From: Sorangium cellulosum So ce56
Lineage (GTDB): Bacteria; Myxococcota_A; Polyangia; Polyangiales; Polyangiaceae
DNA: 64,000 bases
Reading direction: 5' to 3'
Assembly: GCF_000067165.1 (NCBI RefSeq)
Contig: NC_010162.1
Location: forward strand, 1,054,001-1,118,000
The notes beneath the pieces are model-generated. The model was not told the DNA's origin. It ran no database searches and saw only the letters and a list, made by a program, of their open reading frames with translations. The position numbers and the translations under genes were made by a program. Positions 1 through 8,035 of the stretch are shown here, in pieces. Position 1 is the first letter of the stretch. Every line of letters begins with the position of its first letter.

Positions 1-851
1 CGGGAACCGGCAGCACCAGCAGCACCAGCAGCACCGGCAGCACCGGCGGCACCGGCGGCACCGGCGGCACCGGCGGCGCCGGTGGTGGCGGCGGCTCCGG
101 TGGTGGTGGCGGCGGCTCCGCCGGCACGCGCAGCGCCGGCTGCGGCATTCCCACCTCCCTCACCAGTGGTAACCGCACCATCAACGTCAACGGCACCACG
201 CGCCAGTACGTGCTCGACATCCCGGCGAACTACGACCCCAACAGGGCGTATCGGCTGGTGTTCGGCTGGCACTGGCGCGGCGGGTCGGCCAACGACGTCG
301 TGAACAACGGGTACTATGGGCTCAAGGCGCTGGCGAACGGCAGCGCGATCTTCGTCTCGCCGAACGGCATCGACAACGGCTGGGCCAACTCGGGCGGGCG
401 CGACATCGCCTTCGCCCGCGCCATGGTCGACTCCCTCAAAGCCAACCTGTGCGTCGACACGAGCCGCGTCTTCTCGACCGGGTGGAGCTTCGGGGGGATG
501 ATGTCGAACGCGCTCGGCTGTGATATGCCCGACGTCTTCCGGGCCATCGCGCCGATGTCCGGCGCCCTCTACAGCGGCTGCAACCAGTCCAACACCCAGC
601 CCGTCGCCGTCTGGATGTCGCACGGCCTGTCCGACAGCGTCGTCCCCATCTCGGCCGGAAGGGCGGCGCTCGACGTCTTCGTGCGCAAGAACGGCTGCAG
701 CACCCAGACGAGCCCTGTGGGTTCCAACTCGTGCGTCGCCTATCAAGGGTGCCGGGACGGATACCCGGTGCACCGTTGCGAGTTTCCCGGTGACCACCAG
801 ACGCCGAGCTTCGCGAGCTCGGCCATCTGGAGCTTCTTCACGCAGTTCTGA
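1..851 (+). CDS. Secreted CE1/PHB-depolymerase-like esterase, 5' end outside window
   Basis: The reading frame is open from base 3, so the start lies left of the window. About 50 residues of Gly/Ser/Thr-rich linker (coded by bases 3-130) lead into an alpha/beta-hydrolase domain. Visible catalytic features are GWSFGG with the nucleophile Ser codon near 486, an Asp in GLSDSVVP near 633, and a His in GDHQTP near 795. The order and spacing fit carbohydrate esterase family 1 (feruloyl or acetylxylan esterases) and the related polyhydroxybutyrate depolymerases. Several Cys residues in the domain suggest disulfides and export. Role in degrading plant polysaccharide esters or polyesters is inferred from family only. 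The linker probably joins a signal peptide or binding module lying outside the window. Confidence 0.85.
   Translation, partial: GTGSTSSTSSTGSTGGTGGTGGTGGAGGGGGSGGGGGGSAGTRSAGCGIPTSLTSGNRTINVNGTTRQYVLDIPANYDPNRAYRLVFGWHWRGGSANDVVNNGYYGLKALANGSAIFVSPNGIDNGWANSGGRDIAFARAMVDSLKANLCVDTSRVFSTGWSFGGMMSNALGCDMPDVFRAIAPMSGALYSGCNQSNTQPVAVWMSHGLSDSVVPISAGRAALDVFVRKNGCSTQTSPVGSNSCVAYQGCRDGYPVHRCEFPGDHQTPSFASSAIWSFFTQF
3..125 (+). repeat. Simple Gly/Ser/Thr codon repeats (linker)
   Basis: Runs of ggc, acc and agc codons, first in agcacc and accggcggc units and then as poly-Gly with Ser, encode a flexible linker of the esterase. Such tracts can vary in length by slippage. Confidence 0.7.
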
Positions 852-1385
852 CCTCGCGCCCCGCCGACGCGGCGGCTGAACGACCGCACGGAGACGTGGA
901 TCTCCGATCGGACCGCGAGCTCGACCCGACGGACCGCGACGGTTCGCCTCCGCCGCGGGCGCGTCAGGCGCGCCCGCGGGCGCTCGGCCGAGCCGCCCGC
1001 CACGCAACTCACCTGGAAACGGCAAGACCTGCGCACCTGGCGCGCGGGGCGTAAGCAAGTTTTGCTGACGTAGGCAATCGTTGCTCGAACGGTTCAGCGG
1101 GGCCCCGCGACGGGTGCGCGGGCGCCATCGCTGCGTCGGTGACGGGGTTGTTGCCCGGCTCGGGCAGGTCGACTGCGAAACGAATTGCCGACAGCCTCGC
1201 GGAGCTCGATCCCCGGCGCCGACCACGTCTTCCGTGAAGGTGGCACGGAGGCTGCAATGCTGCGGCCGACGCCAGCGAGAGGATGAGGCACCCTCTGGCG
1301 ACAGGCGGCTCTCGGTCCAGGAGACGCGGATCTACCGCGCAGGATCGTCGGAGCCGCCCTCGGCTTGCCTCCTGGAGAGGTTTCC
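852..1385. other. Intergenic region without convincing gene
   Basis: Apart from the hairpin at 953-979 nothing coding is convincing. Reverse-strand open frames here have no motif and no ribosome site. The segment just before 1386 carries the ribosome site ggagagg of the next gene. Confidence 0.5.
953..979 (+). terminator. GC hairpin downstream of esterase
   Basis: Perfect 11-bp arms ccgcgggcgcg and cgcgcccgcgg are separated by tcagg, 101 bp after the esterase stop. There is no T tract, so termination is plausible but not certain. Confidence 0.45.
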
Positions 1386-1703
1386 ATGAAGAGCATTGCA
1401 ATCACGATCCTGTTGGCCAGCATCGTCGTTGGAGGCTGCGCTGTCGCGGCCGACCCCGATCCCGAGGCAAGCGGGGAGGTCAACGAGATGGCCAGCGAAT
1501 CGGAGGCAGAGGACATCGCGGAGGCGTCGCAGGCCTTGGACTCGAACTGCTCTGCGCGGACCTGCGAGAGTTGCGGTGGGGGGAAGTCCCGCGCAAAGAC
1601 CGTGACCTGGACGAAGATGTACTTCCCTGGGACGGGGATGTACATGTGCGCGGGGCCCAGCACCGTCACCTACGGCTCGTGCCAGTTGACGTGCGAGCTT
1701 TAG
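1386..1703 (+). CDS. Small Cys-containing lipoprotein, unknown function
   Basis: A 105-residue protein not recognised as a family. The ATG at 1386 is preferred over one seven codons upstream because ggagagg lies 5 bp before it and a signal peptide starts there: MKSIAITILLASIVVGGC, with lipobox VGGC. The mature part begins with an acidic stretch followed by six Cys residues in a short basic/aromatic domain, probably disulfide-bonded outside the cell. Short secreted peptides of this kind, an acidic spacer and a Cys knot, are common in myxobacteria and unassigned. Its neighbour at 1818 is another secreted protein in the same direction with its own strong ribosome site. Confidence 0.75.
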   Translation: MKSIAITILLASIVVGGCAVAADPDPEASGEVNEMASESEAEDIAEASQALDSNCSARTCESCGGGKSRAKTVTWTKMYFPGTGMYMCAGPSTVTYGSCQLTCEL

Positions 1704-1817
1704 GCCCAGGTTCGAGGATCCGAGCGCGGCGCCGGAAGGGCCATGGACTGACGCCGGCAGGATCCTTCGGGCCACCCTCTTCGTCACCATGACGTCCGCT
1801 CCTCAAGGAGGTGTGCA

Positions 1818-2429
1818 ATGTTGTCAGATGGTACTCGCATGGCTGCCCTCGCAGCCCTTCTGCTGATCGCGCCGGGTTGCATGGGTCAAGCCGCCTTCGA
1901 GGGCGACCTGGCCGAGCTGACGACGCCCGAGAGATGGCTCTCGGAGGCTGCGGAGGGCTCCGCTGGGGCGGAGCTCACGTGGCTCCCACTGGCTTTCACG
2001 GAGTGTAACGGCAGCGTGAACGACTCCGAGTCCACCTTCGTCGATGACACGAGCTCTGGCGTTGTGTACTCGTCCCCGTGGTAGGCCGAGACGCCCGGGC
2101 TCGGGCTCCATATGGGGACACAGCACATCACCAACATCGGCGGGAACAAGGTGTCCCATACCTTCGACACCCCGGGCGGATGGTCATCGACGATAACGTA
2201 CGGCTACCGCAAGATGAGGAACGCCGGCAAGGCGGCGATCTACTGGGACGGACAGTATTTTAGCACCATCAGCTTGTATGATCCGGGCAATGTGTACCAT
2301 TGTGAGTTCACGCTGCATGACATGCCCTCCGGTGTGCATACCGTGATGGTGAAAGCCCTGAACCAGAAGGAGCCCGTCAGCGGCGGGACCTACGTCAACG
2401 TCGATTATTTCAGGCAGTACGACTTCTGA
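1818..2429 (+). pseudogene. Carbohydrate-binding-like lipoprotein interrupted by in-frame TAG
   Basis: Start ATG follows a strong aaggagg (1805-1811). A signal peptide with lipobox APGC opens the protein. An in-frame TAG at 2082-2084 splits it after residue 88, but the same frame continues open to 2429. The two halves together read as one beta-sandwich module: NDSESTFVDDTSSGVVYSSPW before the stop, then GTQHITN, KAAIYWDGQ, TISLYD, SGVHTVMV and GTYVNVDYF after it. This pattern (bond-breaking Tyr-Ser-Trp, then an IDG-x-TVDLYS strand, then SGTHT and GTYVDVD) is familiar from secreted galactose-binding-like domains. The simplest reading is a nonsense mutation. Readthrough, or an alternative second start at 2112, cannot be excluded. 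Confidence 0.65.
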
Positions 2430-2746
2430 GACGGCGCGCGGCGGCCCTCGATGATGGGCTTGGCCGATAGCTCCGCTGCGCGCGCTCGGAGGTCCTCCTC
2501 CCGCCCTCGTCTCCGGTCGCTGCAGTCGCGCTGACGATCGGCGTCGCGACCGCGCCCGCTTGCGCATCTTCCAGGGCTACGATGAGCTCCGCTTCCGATG
2601 CTCTCGACAGGACGGAATCCGTGGAGCGCGCAAGAGGGCCGGCCCTCGGCAAACGTCCTTGGGCTCCTTCCTCCCCTGGCCCGAGGAGGGGGCAGTCGCT
2701 CCTCCGGAGCTACCCCACCTGACCGTCGTGGATTCCCGATTTTGTC

Positions 2747-2775
2747 TTGACCGCCAGGATTGCCGGCGGTACGTT
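2747..2775 (+). promoter_or_regulatory. Probable sigma-70-like promoter of GntR-oxidase operon
   Basis: TTGACC at 2747-2752 and TACGTT at 2770-2775 are separated by 17 bp, 20 bp before the GntR start. The -10 overlaps the palindromic operator, which fits autoregulation. Confidence 0.5.
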
Positions 2776-2787
2776 GGTCTGACCAAC
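2773..2787 (+). promoter_or_regulatory. FadR-type GntR operator
   Basis: GTTGGTCTGACCAAC is a perfect palindrome around one central base. It contains the TGGT-N3-ACCA core typical of FadR/LldR/GlcC-type regulators and sits 7 bp before the regulator's ATG. Confidence 0.7.
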
Positions 2788-2794
2788 GGACGAC

Positions 2795-3502
2795 ATGACC
2801 AGCGCTCCCCGCTTCCGGACGGTGTCCCGTTCGGCCATCTACGTCGACGTCGCCGACCAGATCCGCGACGCGATTCTCAATCGCTCGCTCTCCTCGGGCG
2901 AGCGCCTCCCGCCCGAGCGCGAGCTCGCGCAGCAGTTCGGGGTCAGCCGCGCGACGATCCGCGAGGCGCTCCGCCACCTCCAGGCGCAGGGGCTGCTCGC
3001 GTCGCGCGGCCGGACCTCGCCGATGCAGGCCGCGAGCCCTGACGCGGCCGTCGACCGCTTCTGCGAGGCGCTCACCCACGTGGTCCAGCTCCGGAATGTG
3101 TCGCTCCCGGACCTCATCGAGCTGCGCGTCGCGATCGAGACCGCCGCGATGACCCGCTCGGCGGCCGCGCCGGTCTCCGCTCACCTCGACGAGGCGCGCG
3201 CCGCGCTCGAGGCGATGGAGCGGGAGCAGATCTCCCCCACCGAGTTCCACGACGTCGATATCGCATTCCACGTCGCCCTGGTCGCGGCCTCTGGCAACCA
3301 GGCGCTCGCCCTCGTGATGGTCGCGGTCAAGGACAGCATCCGGCTCCACCTCGAGGAGGCGCTCCAGGCGCGCTCGTTCGCGGCCATCCGCCCGCGGGTG
3401 GTCGAGGAGCACCGGGCGCTCCTGCGCGCGATCGAGCGCGGTAACGCGAAGTCGGCCGCGACGCTCCTCAGGGCGCACCTCTCGGAGTTCTACGGCACAT
3501 GA
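2795..3502 (+). CDS. GntR family regulator, FadR/LldR subfamily
   Basis: A 235-residue repressor-type regulator. Residues about 15-72 form the winged helix (GERLPPERELAQQFGVSR, then REALRHLQAQGLL). Residues about 90-228 form an all-helical FCD ligand domain with candidate metal ligands D155, H159, H206 and H228. Length is normal for the subfamily. Its stop overlaps the next start as ATGA (3499-3502), so it is co-translated with a GlcD-like oxidase. It probably senses a hydroxy-acid such as glycolate or lactate and controls its own operon through the palindrome at 2773-2787. The ligand is inferred from context. Confidence 0.88.
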   Translation: MTSAPRFRTVSRSAIYVDVADQIRDAILNRSLSSGERLPPERELAQQFGVSRATIREALRHLQAQGLLASRGRTSPMQAASPDAAVDRFCEALTHVVQLRNVSLPDLIELRVAIETAAMTRSAAAPVSAHLDEARAALEAMEREQISPTEFHDVDIAFHVALVAASGNQALALVMVAVKDSIRLHLEEALQARSFAAIRPRVVEEHRALLRAIERGNAKSAATLLRAHLSEFYGT

Positions 3503-4857
3503 ACCCGCTCGACGAGCTCGCCGTTATCCTGGGCGACGGCCTGGTGACGGATCGGGACATCCTGGAGGGCTATCGCCGCGATCAGGCCCTCTGGGCGCCT
3601 GGCGGCTGGCCGGTCGCGGTGGCGCGGCCTGCCTCGACCTCCCAGGTGCAGGCGCTGGCGCAGTGGGCGACCCGGCACCGCACCGCGCTGGTGCCGCGCG
3701 GCGCCGGGACCGGGGTGGCCGGCGGGGCGACCGCCAGCGACGGCTGCGTGGTGCTGAGCTTCGAGCGCATGAACCGGATCCTCGCGATCGACGAGGCGGC
3801 GATGCTCGCCGTGGTCCAGCCGGGGGTGCTCAACGGCGAGCTCAAGGCCGCCGCGCACGAACGGGGGCTGTGGTATCCGCCCGACCCGTCGAGCTACGCC
3901 GTCTCGACCCTCGGCGGCAACGTCGCCACCAATGCCGGTGGCCTGTGCTGCGTGAAATACGGTGTCACGTCCGATTACGTGCTCGGCCTCGAGGCGGTCC
4001 TCGCCGACGGGACGGTGCTCCGCACGGGCGGCCGGAGCCGCAAGGACGTCGCAGGCTACGATCTGACGCGGCTCCTGGTCGGCTCCGAGGGCACCCTCGC
4101 GCTGATCACCGAGATCACGCTGCGTCTGCGGCGGCGGCCCCCGCCGGCGACCACGCTGGTCGCGACGTTCACCTCGCTCGAGGCCTCGGGCCGGGCGGTC
4201 GCGGCGATCGTCCGGTCGGTCGACGCGTCGATGCTCGAGATCATGGACCGCACGGCCCTCCGCGCCGTCGAGCGCTTCCGCCCGCTCGGCCTCGACACCG
4301 ACGCTGCCGCGATGCTGATCGCGCAGAGCGACGCGCCCGGGTCCGCCGAGCTCTCCTGCATGCAGGCGGCCTGCGAGGCCGCGGGCGGGACGGTGGTCGC
4401 TACCACGGAGGACGAGAGCGAAGGGCAGATGATGCTCACCGCGCGCCGCCTCGCGCTCACGGCGCTCGCGGAGCTCGGCACGGTGCTCGTCGACGACGTC
4501 GCCGTGCCGCTGCCGCAGCTGCCGGAGATGTTCCGTCGAATCGAGGCGATCGCCGCCGCGACGCAGACCACCATCGCGACGGTGGCGCACGCGGGCGACG
4601 GCAACCTTCACCCTCTGGTCGTGTTCGATGGAAACGACGCCGCGGCCGAGGCGCGCGCGGTCGCGGCCTTCAACGAGGTGATGGCGCAGGCGCTCGAGCT
4701 CGGCGGCACGATCACCGGCGAGCACGGCGTCGGCACGCTCAAGCGCGGCCTCCTCACCCGCCAGCTCGGCGCGGCGTCGCTCGCGCTGCACCGCCGCATC
4801 AAACACGCCTTCGACCCGGGCGGCATCCTCAACCCCGGAAAGGTGATCGACGGCTGA
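3499..4857 (+). CDS. FAD-linked oxidase, glycolate/D-lactate dehydrogenase (GlcD) type
   Basis: A 452-residue flavoprotein oxidising a 2-hydroxy-acid to the 2-keto-acid. An FAD-binding PCMH domain spans about 40-220, with PRGAGTGVAGG and the pyrophosphate-loop region PPDPSSYAVSTLGGN. A C-terminal FAD-oxidase domain contains HAGDGNLHP and GEHGVGTLK. Length matches GlcD and bacterial D-lactate dehydrogenases. No GlcE or GlcF subunit follows, so it may act as a single subunit. The 4-bp overlap with the GntR gene couples translation. Substrate among glycolate, D-lactate and related acids cannot be decided from sequence. Confidence 0.88.
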   Translation: MNPLDELAVILGDGLVTDRDILEGYRRDQALWAPGGWPVAVARPASTSQVQALAQWATRHRTALVPRGAGTGVAGGATASDGCVVLSFERMNRILAIDEAAMLAVVQPGVLNGELKAAAHERGLWYPPDPSSYAVSTLGGNVATNAGGLCCVKYGVTSDYVLGLEAVLADGTVLRTGGRSRKDVAGYDLTRLLVGSEGTLALITEITLRLRRRPPPATTLVATFTSLEASGRAVAAIVRSVDASMLEIMDRTALRAVERFRPLGLDTDAAAMLIAQSDAPGSAELSCMQAACEAAGGTVVATTEDESEGQMMLTARRLALTALAELGTVLVDDVAVPLPQLPEMFRRIEAIAAATQTTIATVAHAGDGNLHPLVVFDGNDAAAEARAVAAFNEVMAQALELGGTITGEHGVGTLKRGLLTRQLGAASLALHRRIKHAFDPGGILNPGKVIDG

Positions 4858-4870
4858 CGTGGCGTGATGT

Positions 4871-4925
4871 CAGCGCAGCGCGGCGGCGCCTCGCGCTGCG
4901 CTGCGCGGCGGCGCCTCGCGCTGCG
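4871..4925. terminator. 25-bp tandem repeat with hairpin between convergent genes
   Basis: Two 25-bp copies, 4876-4900 and 4901-4925, differ at one base. A 10-bp stem (cagcgcagcg at 4871-4880 with cgctgcgctg at 4894-4903) can form between the convergent oxidase and the reverse-strand gene. It is a possible bidirectional terminator without a T tract. Confidence 0.4.
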
Positions 4926-4939
4926 CGGCGCCGCCGCGA

Positions 4940-5533
4940 TCAGAGCCCGGTGTAGATGGTGGCGAAGGAGGCCGCCTCGCCGCGGAGCAGCAGGCTGAGA
5001 CGCGGGTTCGGCACCTTGAACGTGTGAATCTTGGCGTTCCGCACGTCGAGCACGGCGAAGGCGCCGCCCGGCGTGCTCTCCGCGAGGCCGTTCATCAGCA
5101 GGTTCAGCACGACCGAGACGCGCTTGGACGACAGCGGCTCGCCGCGGAAATACATCTTGATGACGTGGGGCGTCCCATCGATGACGAGCCCGAGCTCCGG
5201 ATTGACGTTGATCTCGAGATCGCCCAGGCGGTACGTCGACGCCGGCGGCTCGAACCACGTCATCTTCGCCGAGGCGAGGAACTTGCGATATCCATTCACC
5301 ACCGACGGGTAGATGCGGCGGCGCCGCTCGTCGTGCTGCGCGGCGAGGAAGCCGTCGAGCACGCTGGTGGGCTTTCCGCTCCTGTGCATGTCGACGATCG
5401 CCTCTCGCACCTGCCTGTAAAAGTCCGTGTAGAGCTCGTCCTTCCGTTCCTTGAACTCCCTGACGCCGGTCAGCTTGGGCGTCCCGGCCTTGAGAACGAA
5501 GTCGACAAAGTACGTCAGCGAGATCTTTTCCAT
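4940..5533 (-). CDS. Conserved-looking protein of unknown function
   Basis: A 197-residue soluble protein. The ATG at 5533 is chosen over upstream starts because an AGGAG ribosome site precedes it and the protein then begins MEKISLTYFVDFVLKAG. There is no signal peptide or membrane segment. A charged helical first half (FKERKDELYTDFYRQ) is followed by a beta-rich half with NVNPELGLVIDG and HVIKMYFRGEPLS. The pattern of acidic residue, Gly-rich turn and later K-x-Y-F is loosely reminiscent of restriction-endonuclease-like folds, but I would not assign that. It stands alone, convergent to the oxidase and divergent from the ABC genes. Confidence 0.75.
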   Translation of the reverse strand: MEKISLTYFVDFVLKAGTPKLTGVREFKERKDELYTDFYRQVREAIVDMHRSGKPTSVLDGFLAAQHDERRRRIYPSVVNGYRKFLASAKMTWFEPPASTYRLGDLEINVNPELGLVIDGTPHVIKMYFRGEPLSSKRVSVVLNLLMNGLAESTPGGAFAVLDVRNAKIHTFKVPNPRLSLLLRGEAASFATIYTGL

Positions 5534-6186
5534 GAAGTCTCCTGCAAAACGAAGCATTCCGGCGCGCCATCGACACGCGTCGTACGAGAGACACGCCGTC
5601 GCGCCGCGTCCTTGGTGTCTACCATGGATAGTCATCTTCGACCCGTCAGGAAAGGGATCGGTCGGACGGATATTGTCCCAACCTGTCGAGGGCGGACGGA
5701 TGCGCCGCTGGTCGAAAAAGTGTTGTAATTACGAATATTTATGCGGGTGGCCGGGCGCGGCTCACCCGGCGGCGCGGGGCCCCTCCTGGCCGCGCGAGTG
5801 GCCATGACGAGAGGAGGCGCGCGCGGCAAAGGTAATCGACAGAATCCAGCTGTTCTCCAGGGGATGTCCTGTGGAGAACCCCTGTGGAGAACTGGAGAGG
5901 ACGGGGCGTGATCGAGGCGTGGACCCGGTCGGACATGGTCTGTCATAACCACGTGCTCCTTGGCGCTTGACGCTGCCCGCGGGCGGAGGATGGGGCCGGA
6001 ACGCCTCCGGAGCGCCTGGGCTTCCCGCTTCCTCGCGATGTGTCTTGCTCTGAACCTGTGTTTCGAGGTCGACTCGGCGCGCGCCTGGTCGCCCCGTCGC
6101 GACTGACTGAAGGATTCCTGCCCCGCTCTCCCTCGCCTCGGGCATTCCGCTTGCGTGCGGCGGTCGGCCGGCCAGACTACGCCGCC
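5534..6186. other. Divergent intergenic region with AT-rich patch and inverted repeat
   Basis: A markedly AT-rich patch near 5722-5751 is probably promoter DNA for one flanking gene. Near 5852-5893, gttctcc faces ggagaac, and cctgtggagaac occurs twice with a 13-bp period. This is a candidate protein-binding site about 300 bp before the ABC operon. No gene is convincing here. Confidence 0.4.
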
Positions 6187-7119
6187 GTGCTGGCCATCGA
6201 AGCGTCCTCCGTGAGGAAGGTCTACCGCGGCTTCTTCCGCCGGAGCGGCGGACAGACGGCGCTCGCGGGCCTCGACCTCGCCATCCAGCGCGGCGCCGCG
6301 TTCGGGCTCATCGGCCTCAACGGCGCGGGCAAGACGACGTTCATCAAGACGCTGCTCGGCGTGGTGCGCCCCACGAGCGGCGCCGTGCGCGTGCTCGGCG
6401 GCGACCCGGAGGACCCGGGCGTGCGCGCCAGGATCGGGTACCTGCCGGAGCGGCTCTTCTTGCCCAGCGCATTCACGCCGCGGCAGTTCCTCGCGAGCGT
6501 GGCCCGCATGAAGGGCCTCTCGCCGGGCGAGGGCGCGCTGCGCGCGCTGGTCGAGAGGGTAGGGCTCGGGGTCGACTCGGACCGCAAGATCGGCGGGTTC
6601 TCGAAGGGGATGCGGCAGCGCCTCGGGCTCGCCGCGGCCTTGCTCGGGCAGCCGGAGCTGCTCGTGCTCGACGAGCCCACCGACGGCGTAGATCCGCTGG
6701 GCCGCGCCGAGATCCGCAGGATCCTGGGCGAAGAGCGCGCGCGGGGGGCGACCTTGTTCCTGAACTCGCACCTCCTGTCGGAGACCGAGCGCATCTGCGA
6801 CCGCATCGGCATCCTCGCGGGCGGGCGGCTCGTGCGCGAGGGCGCGCTCGTCGAGCTGTGCGGCAGCGAGACGGCGTACCGCGTGCGGTTCGCGGACGGC
6901 GCCGACGCGGCGAGGCTCGGCGCGCTCGGGTTCCGACCGATCGACGGGGAGGGCGGGTGGCGCCTGGAGGCCGAGAGCCCCGCGGCGCTCAACGAGGCGC
7001 TCGACGAGGCGCGGCGCGCCGGCGCCCTGCTCGTCGAGCTGTCGCGGGACCTGCGCGATCTGGAGGACGTGCTGGCGGAGGCGCTGGGCGCGGGCGGCGC
7101 CCGCGGAGGTGTGGCGTGA
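6187..7119 (+). CDS. ABC transporter ATP-binding protein
   Basis: A 310-residue ATPase if started at GTG 6187, where similarity to ABC subunits begins (LAIEASSVRKVYRG). The frame is open further upstream, so the start is uncertain. Walker A is GLNGAGKTT, the signature motif is FSKGMRQRLGLA, Walker B is LLVLDEPTDGVDP, and the H-loop is in LFLNSHLL. The C-terminal extension of about 80 residues fits the CcmA/NatA-type exporters. It overlaps the next gene as GTGA and energises that permease. Substrate is unknown. Confidence 0.88.
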   Translation: MLAIEASSVRKVYRGFFRRSGGQTALAGLDLAIQRGAAFGLIGLNGAGKTTFIKTLLGVVRPTSGAVRVLGGDPEDPGVRARIGYLPERLFLPSAFTPRQFLASVARMKGLSPGEGALRALVERVGLGVDSDRKIGGFSKGMRQRLGLAAALLGQPELLVLDEPTDGVDPLGRAEIRRILGEERARGATLFLNSHLLSETERICDRIGILAGGRLVREGALVELCGSETAYRVRFADGADAARLGALGFRPIDGEGGWRLEAESPAALNEALDEARRAGALLVELSRDLRDLEDVLAEALGAGGARGGVA

Positions 7120-7955
7120 GGGCGGCGCTGAGCGTCGCCGGAGACCTCCTGCGCGAGGCGTCGTCGCGGCGCTGGTTCCTCGCCCTCGGGATCGGCGTCA
7201 CGATGGCGCTCGTGGTGATCGGGAGCGCGCTGCAGCTCGAGGTGGTGGACGGCGCGCTCGCGGCGACGCGCCTCTTCGGCAAGGAGCTCGGCCGCGGCGA
7301 GATCCGCTCGGTCGACGTCGCGCTCCGCTACGTCGGCCGGGCGCTTTCGTACCTGCTGTTTTACGGGGGGCTCGCGTTCGGGATCGTCTCCTGCGCCGAT
7401 TTCGGCCCGAGCCTGCTGGCGCCGGGGCGCATCGAGCACCTGCTCTCGCTGCCCGTGCGGCGGTTCGAGCTCCTGCTCGGCACGTTCCTCGGCGTGCTCG
7501 CGCTCTCGCTCCTCAGCACGCTGTACGGCGCGCTCGGGATCACGGTCATCTTCGGGCTGAGGGCGGGCGTGTGGATGGCGAGCCCGATCGTGGCGGCGCT
7601 CCTCGCGAGCGTGACGTTCGCCGGCATCTACGGGGCGATGCTCACGACCGCGGTGATGGTGCGGAGCGCCGCCCTGTCCGCGGCGGTGGGGATCGCGCTG
7701 TTCCTCCTCGGCATCGTCGCGGGGTACCGCGAGCAGCTCGACTCGTTCTTCGAGCCTGGCCTGGCCCGCGGGGCCTTCCGCGCGGCGACGCTCGTGCTGC
7801 CGCGGGTGTCGGCGCTCGCCGACGCGTCGGCGGACATCGCGGTGGCGACGGCGATCAAGGGGGATGTGCTCGCCAGCCAGGTGGCAGGGCTGCTCATCTT
7901 CGGCCTGGCCGCGCTCGCGGTGGGCATCCACGTGTTCGAAGAGAAGGACTTCTAG
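7116..7955 (+). CDS. ABC transporter permease, ABC-2 type
   Basis: A 279-residue integral membrane protein starting at GTG 7116, which overlaps the stop of the ATPase by four bases. About six hydrophobic segments are visible, around residues 23-45, 75-100, 122-150, 155-185, 190-205 and 250-272. The Asp/Gly-rich loop and small size resemble ABC-2 permeases that pair with single NatA-like ATPases in drug, lipid or copper-related export. No periplasmic partner is encoded, so export is more likely than import. The next gene, an anchored protein 80 bp downstream, may belong to the same transcript. Confidence 0.85.
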   Translation: MRAALSVAGDLLREASSRRWFLALGIGVTMALVVIGSALQLEVVDGALAATRLFGKELGRGEIRSVDVALRYVGRALSYLLFYGGLAFGIVSCADFGPSLLAPGRIEHLLSLPVRRFELLLGTFLGVLALSLLSTLYGALGITVIFGLRAGVWMASPIVAALLASVTFAGIYGAMLTTAVMVRSAALSAAVGIALFLLGIVAGYREQLDSFFEPGLARGAFRAATLVLPRVSALADASADIAVATAIKGDVLASQVAGLLIFGLAALAVGIHVFEEKDF

Positions 7956-8035
7956 GGTGGAGCGGCGATGCTGGACGAGGCGGCGAGCGATCGACAACGG
8001 CAGCTCCGCGGCGCCGCTGCGGGGGTGATGACCCG

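Larger units (their letters stand above)
2430..2794. other. Intergenic region with GntR promoter at its right end
   Basis: No convincing gene is present. The final 50 bp hold the promoter and operator listed separately. The rest shows no motif I can support. Confidence 0.5.

Noticed and set aside
2112..2429. Independent 105-residue gene starting at 2112
   Set aside because: It lacks a ribosome site and begins in the middle of a domain whose first half is in frame upstream, so one interrupted gene is the better reading.
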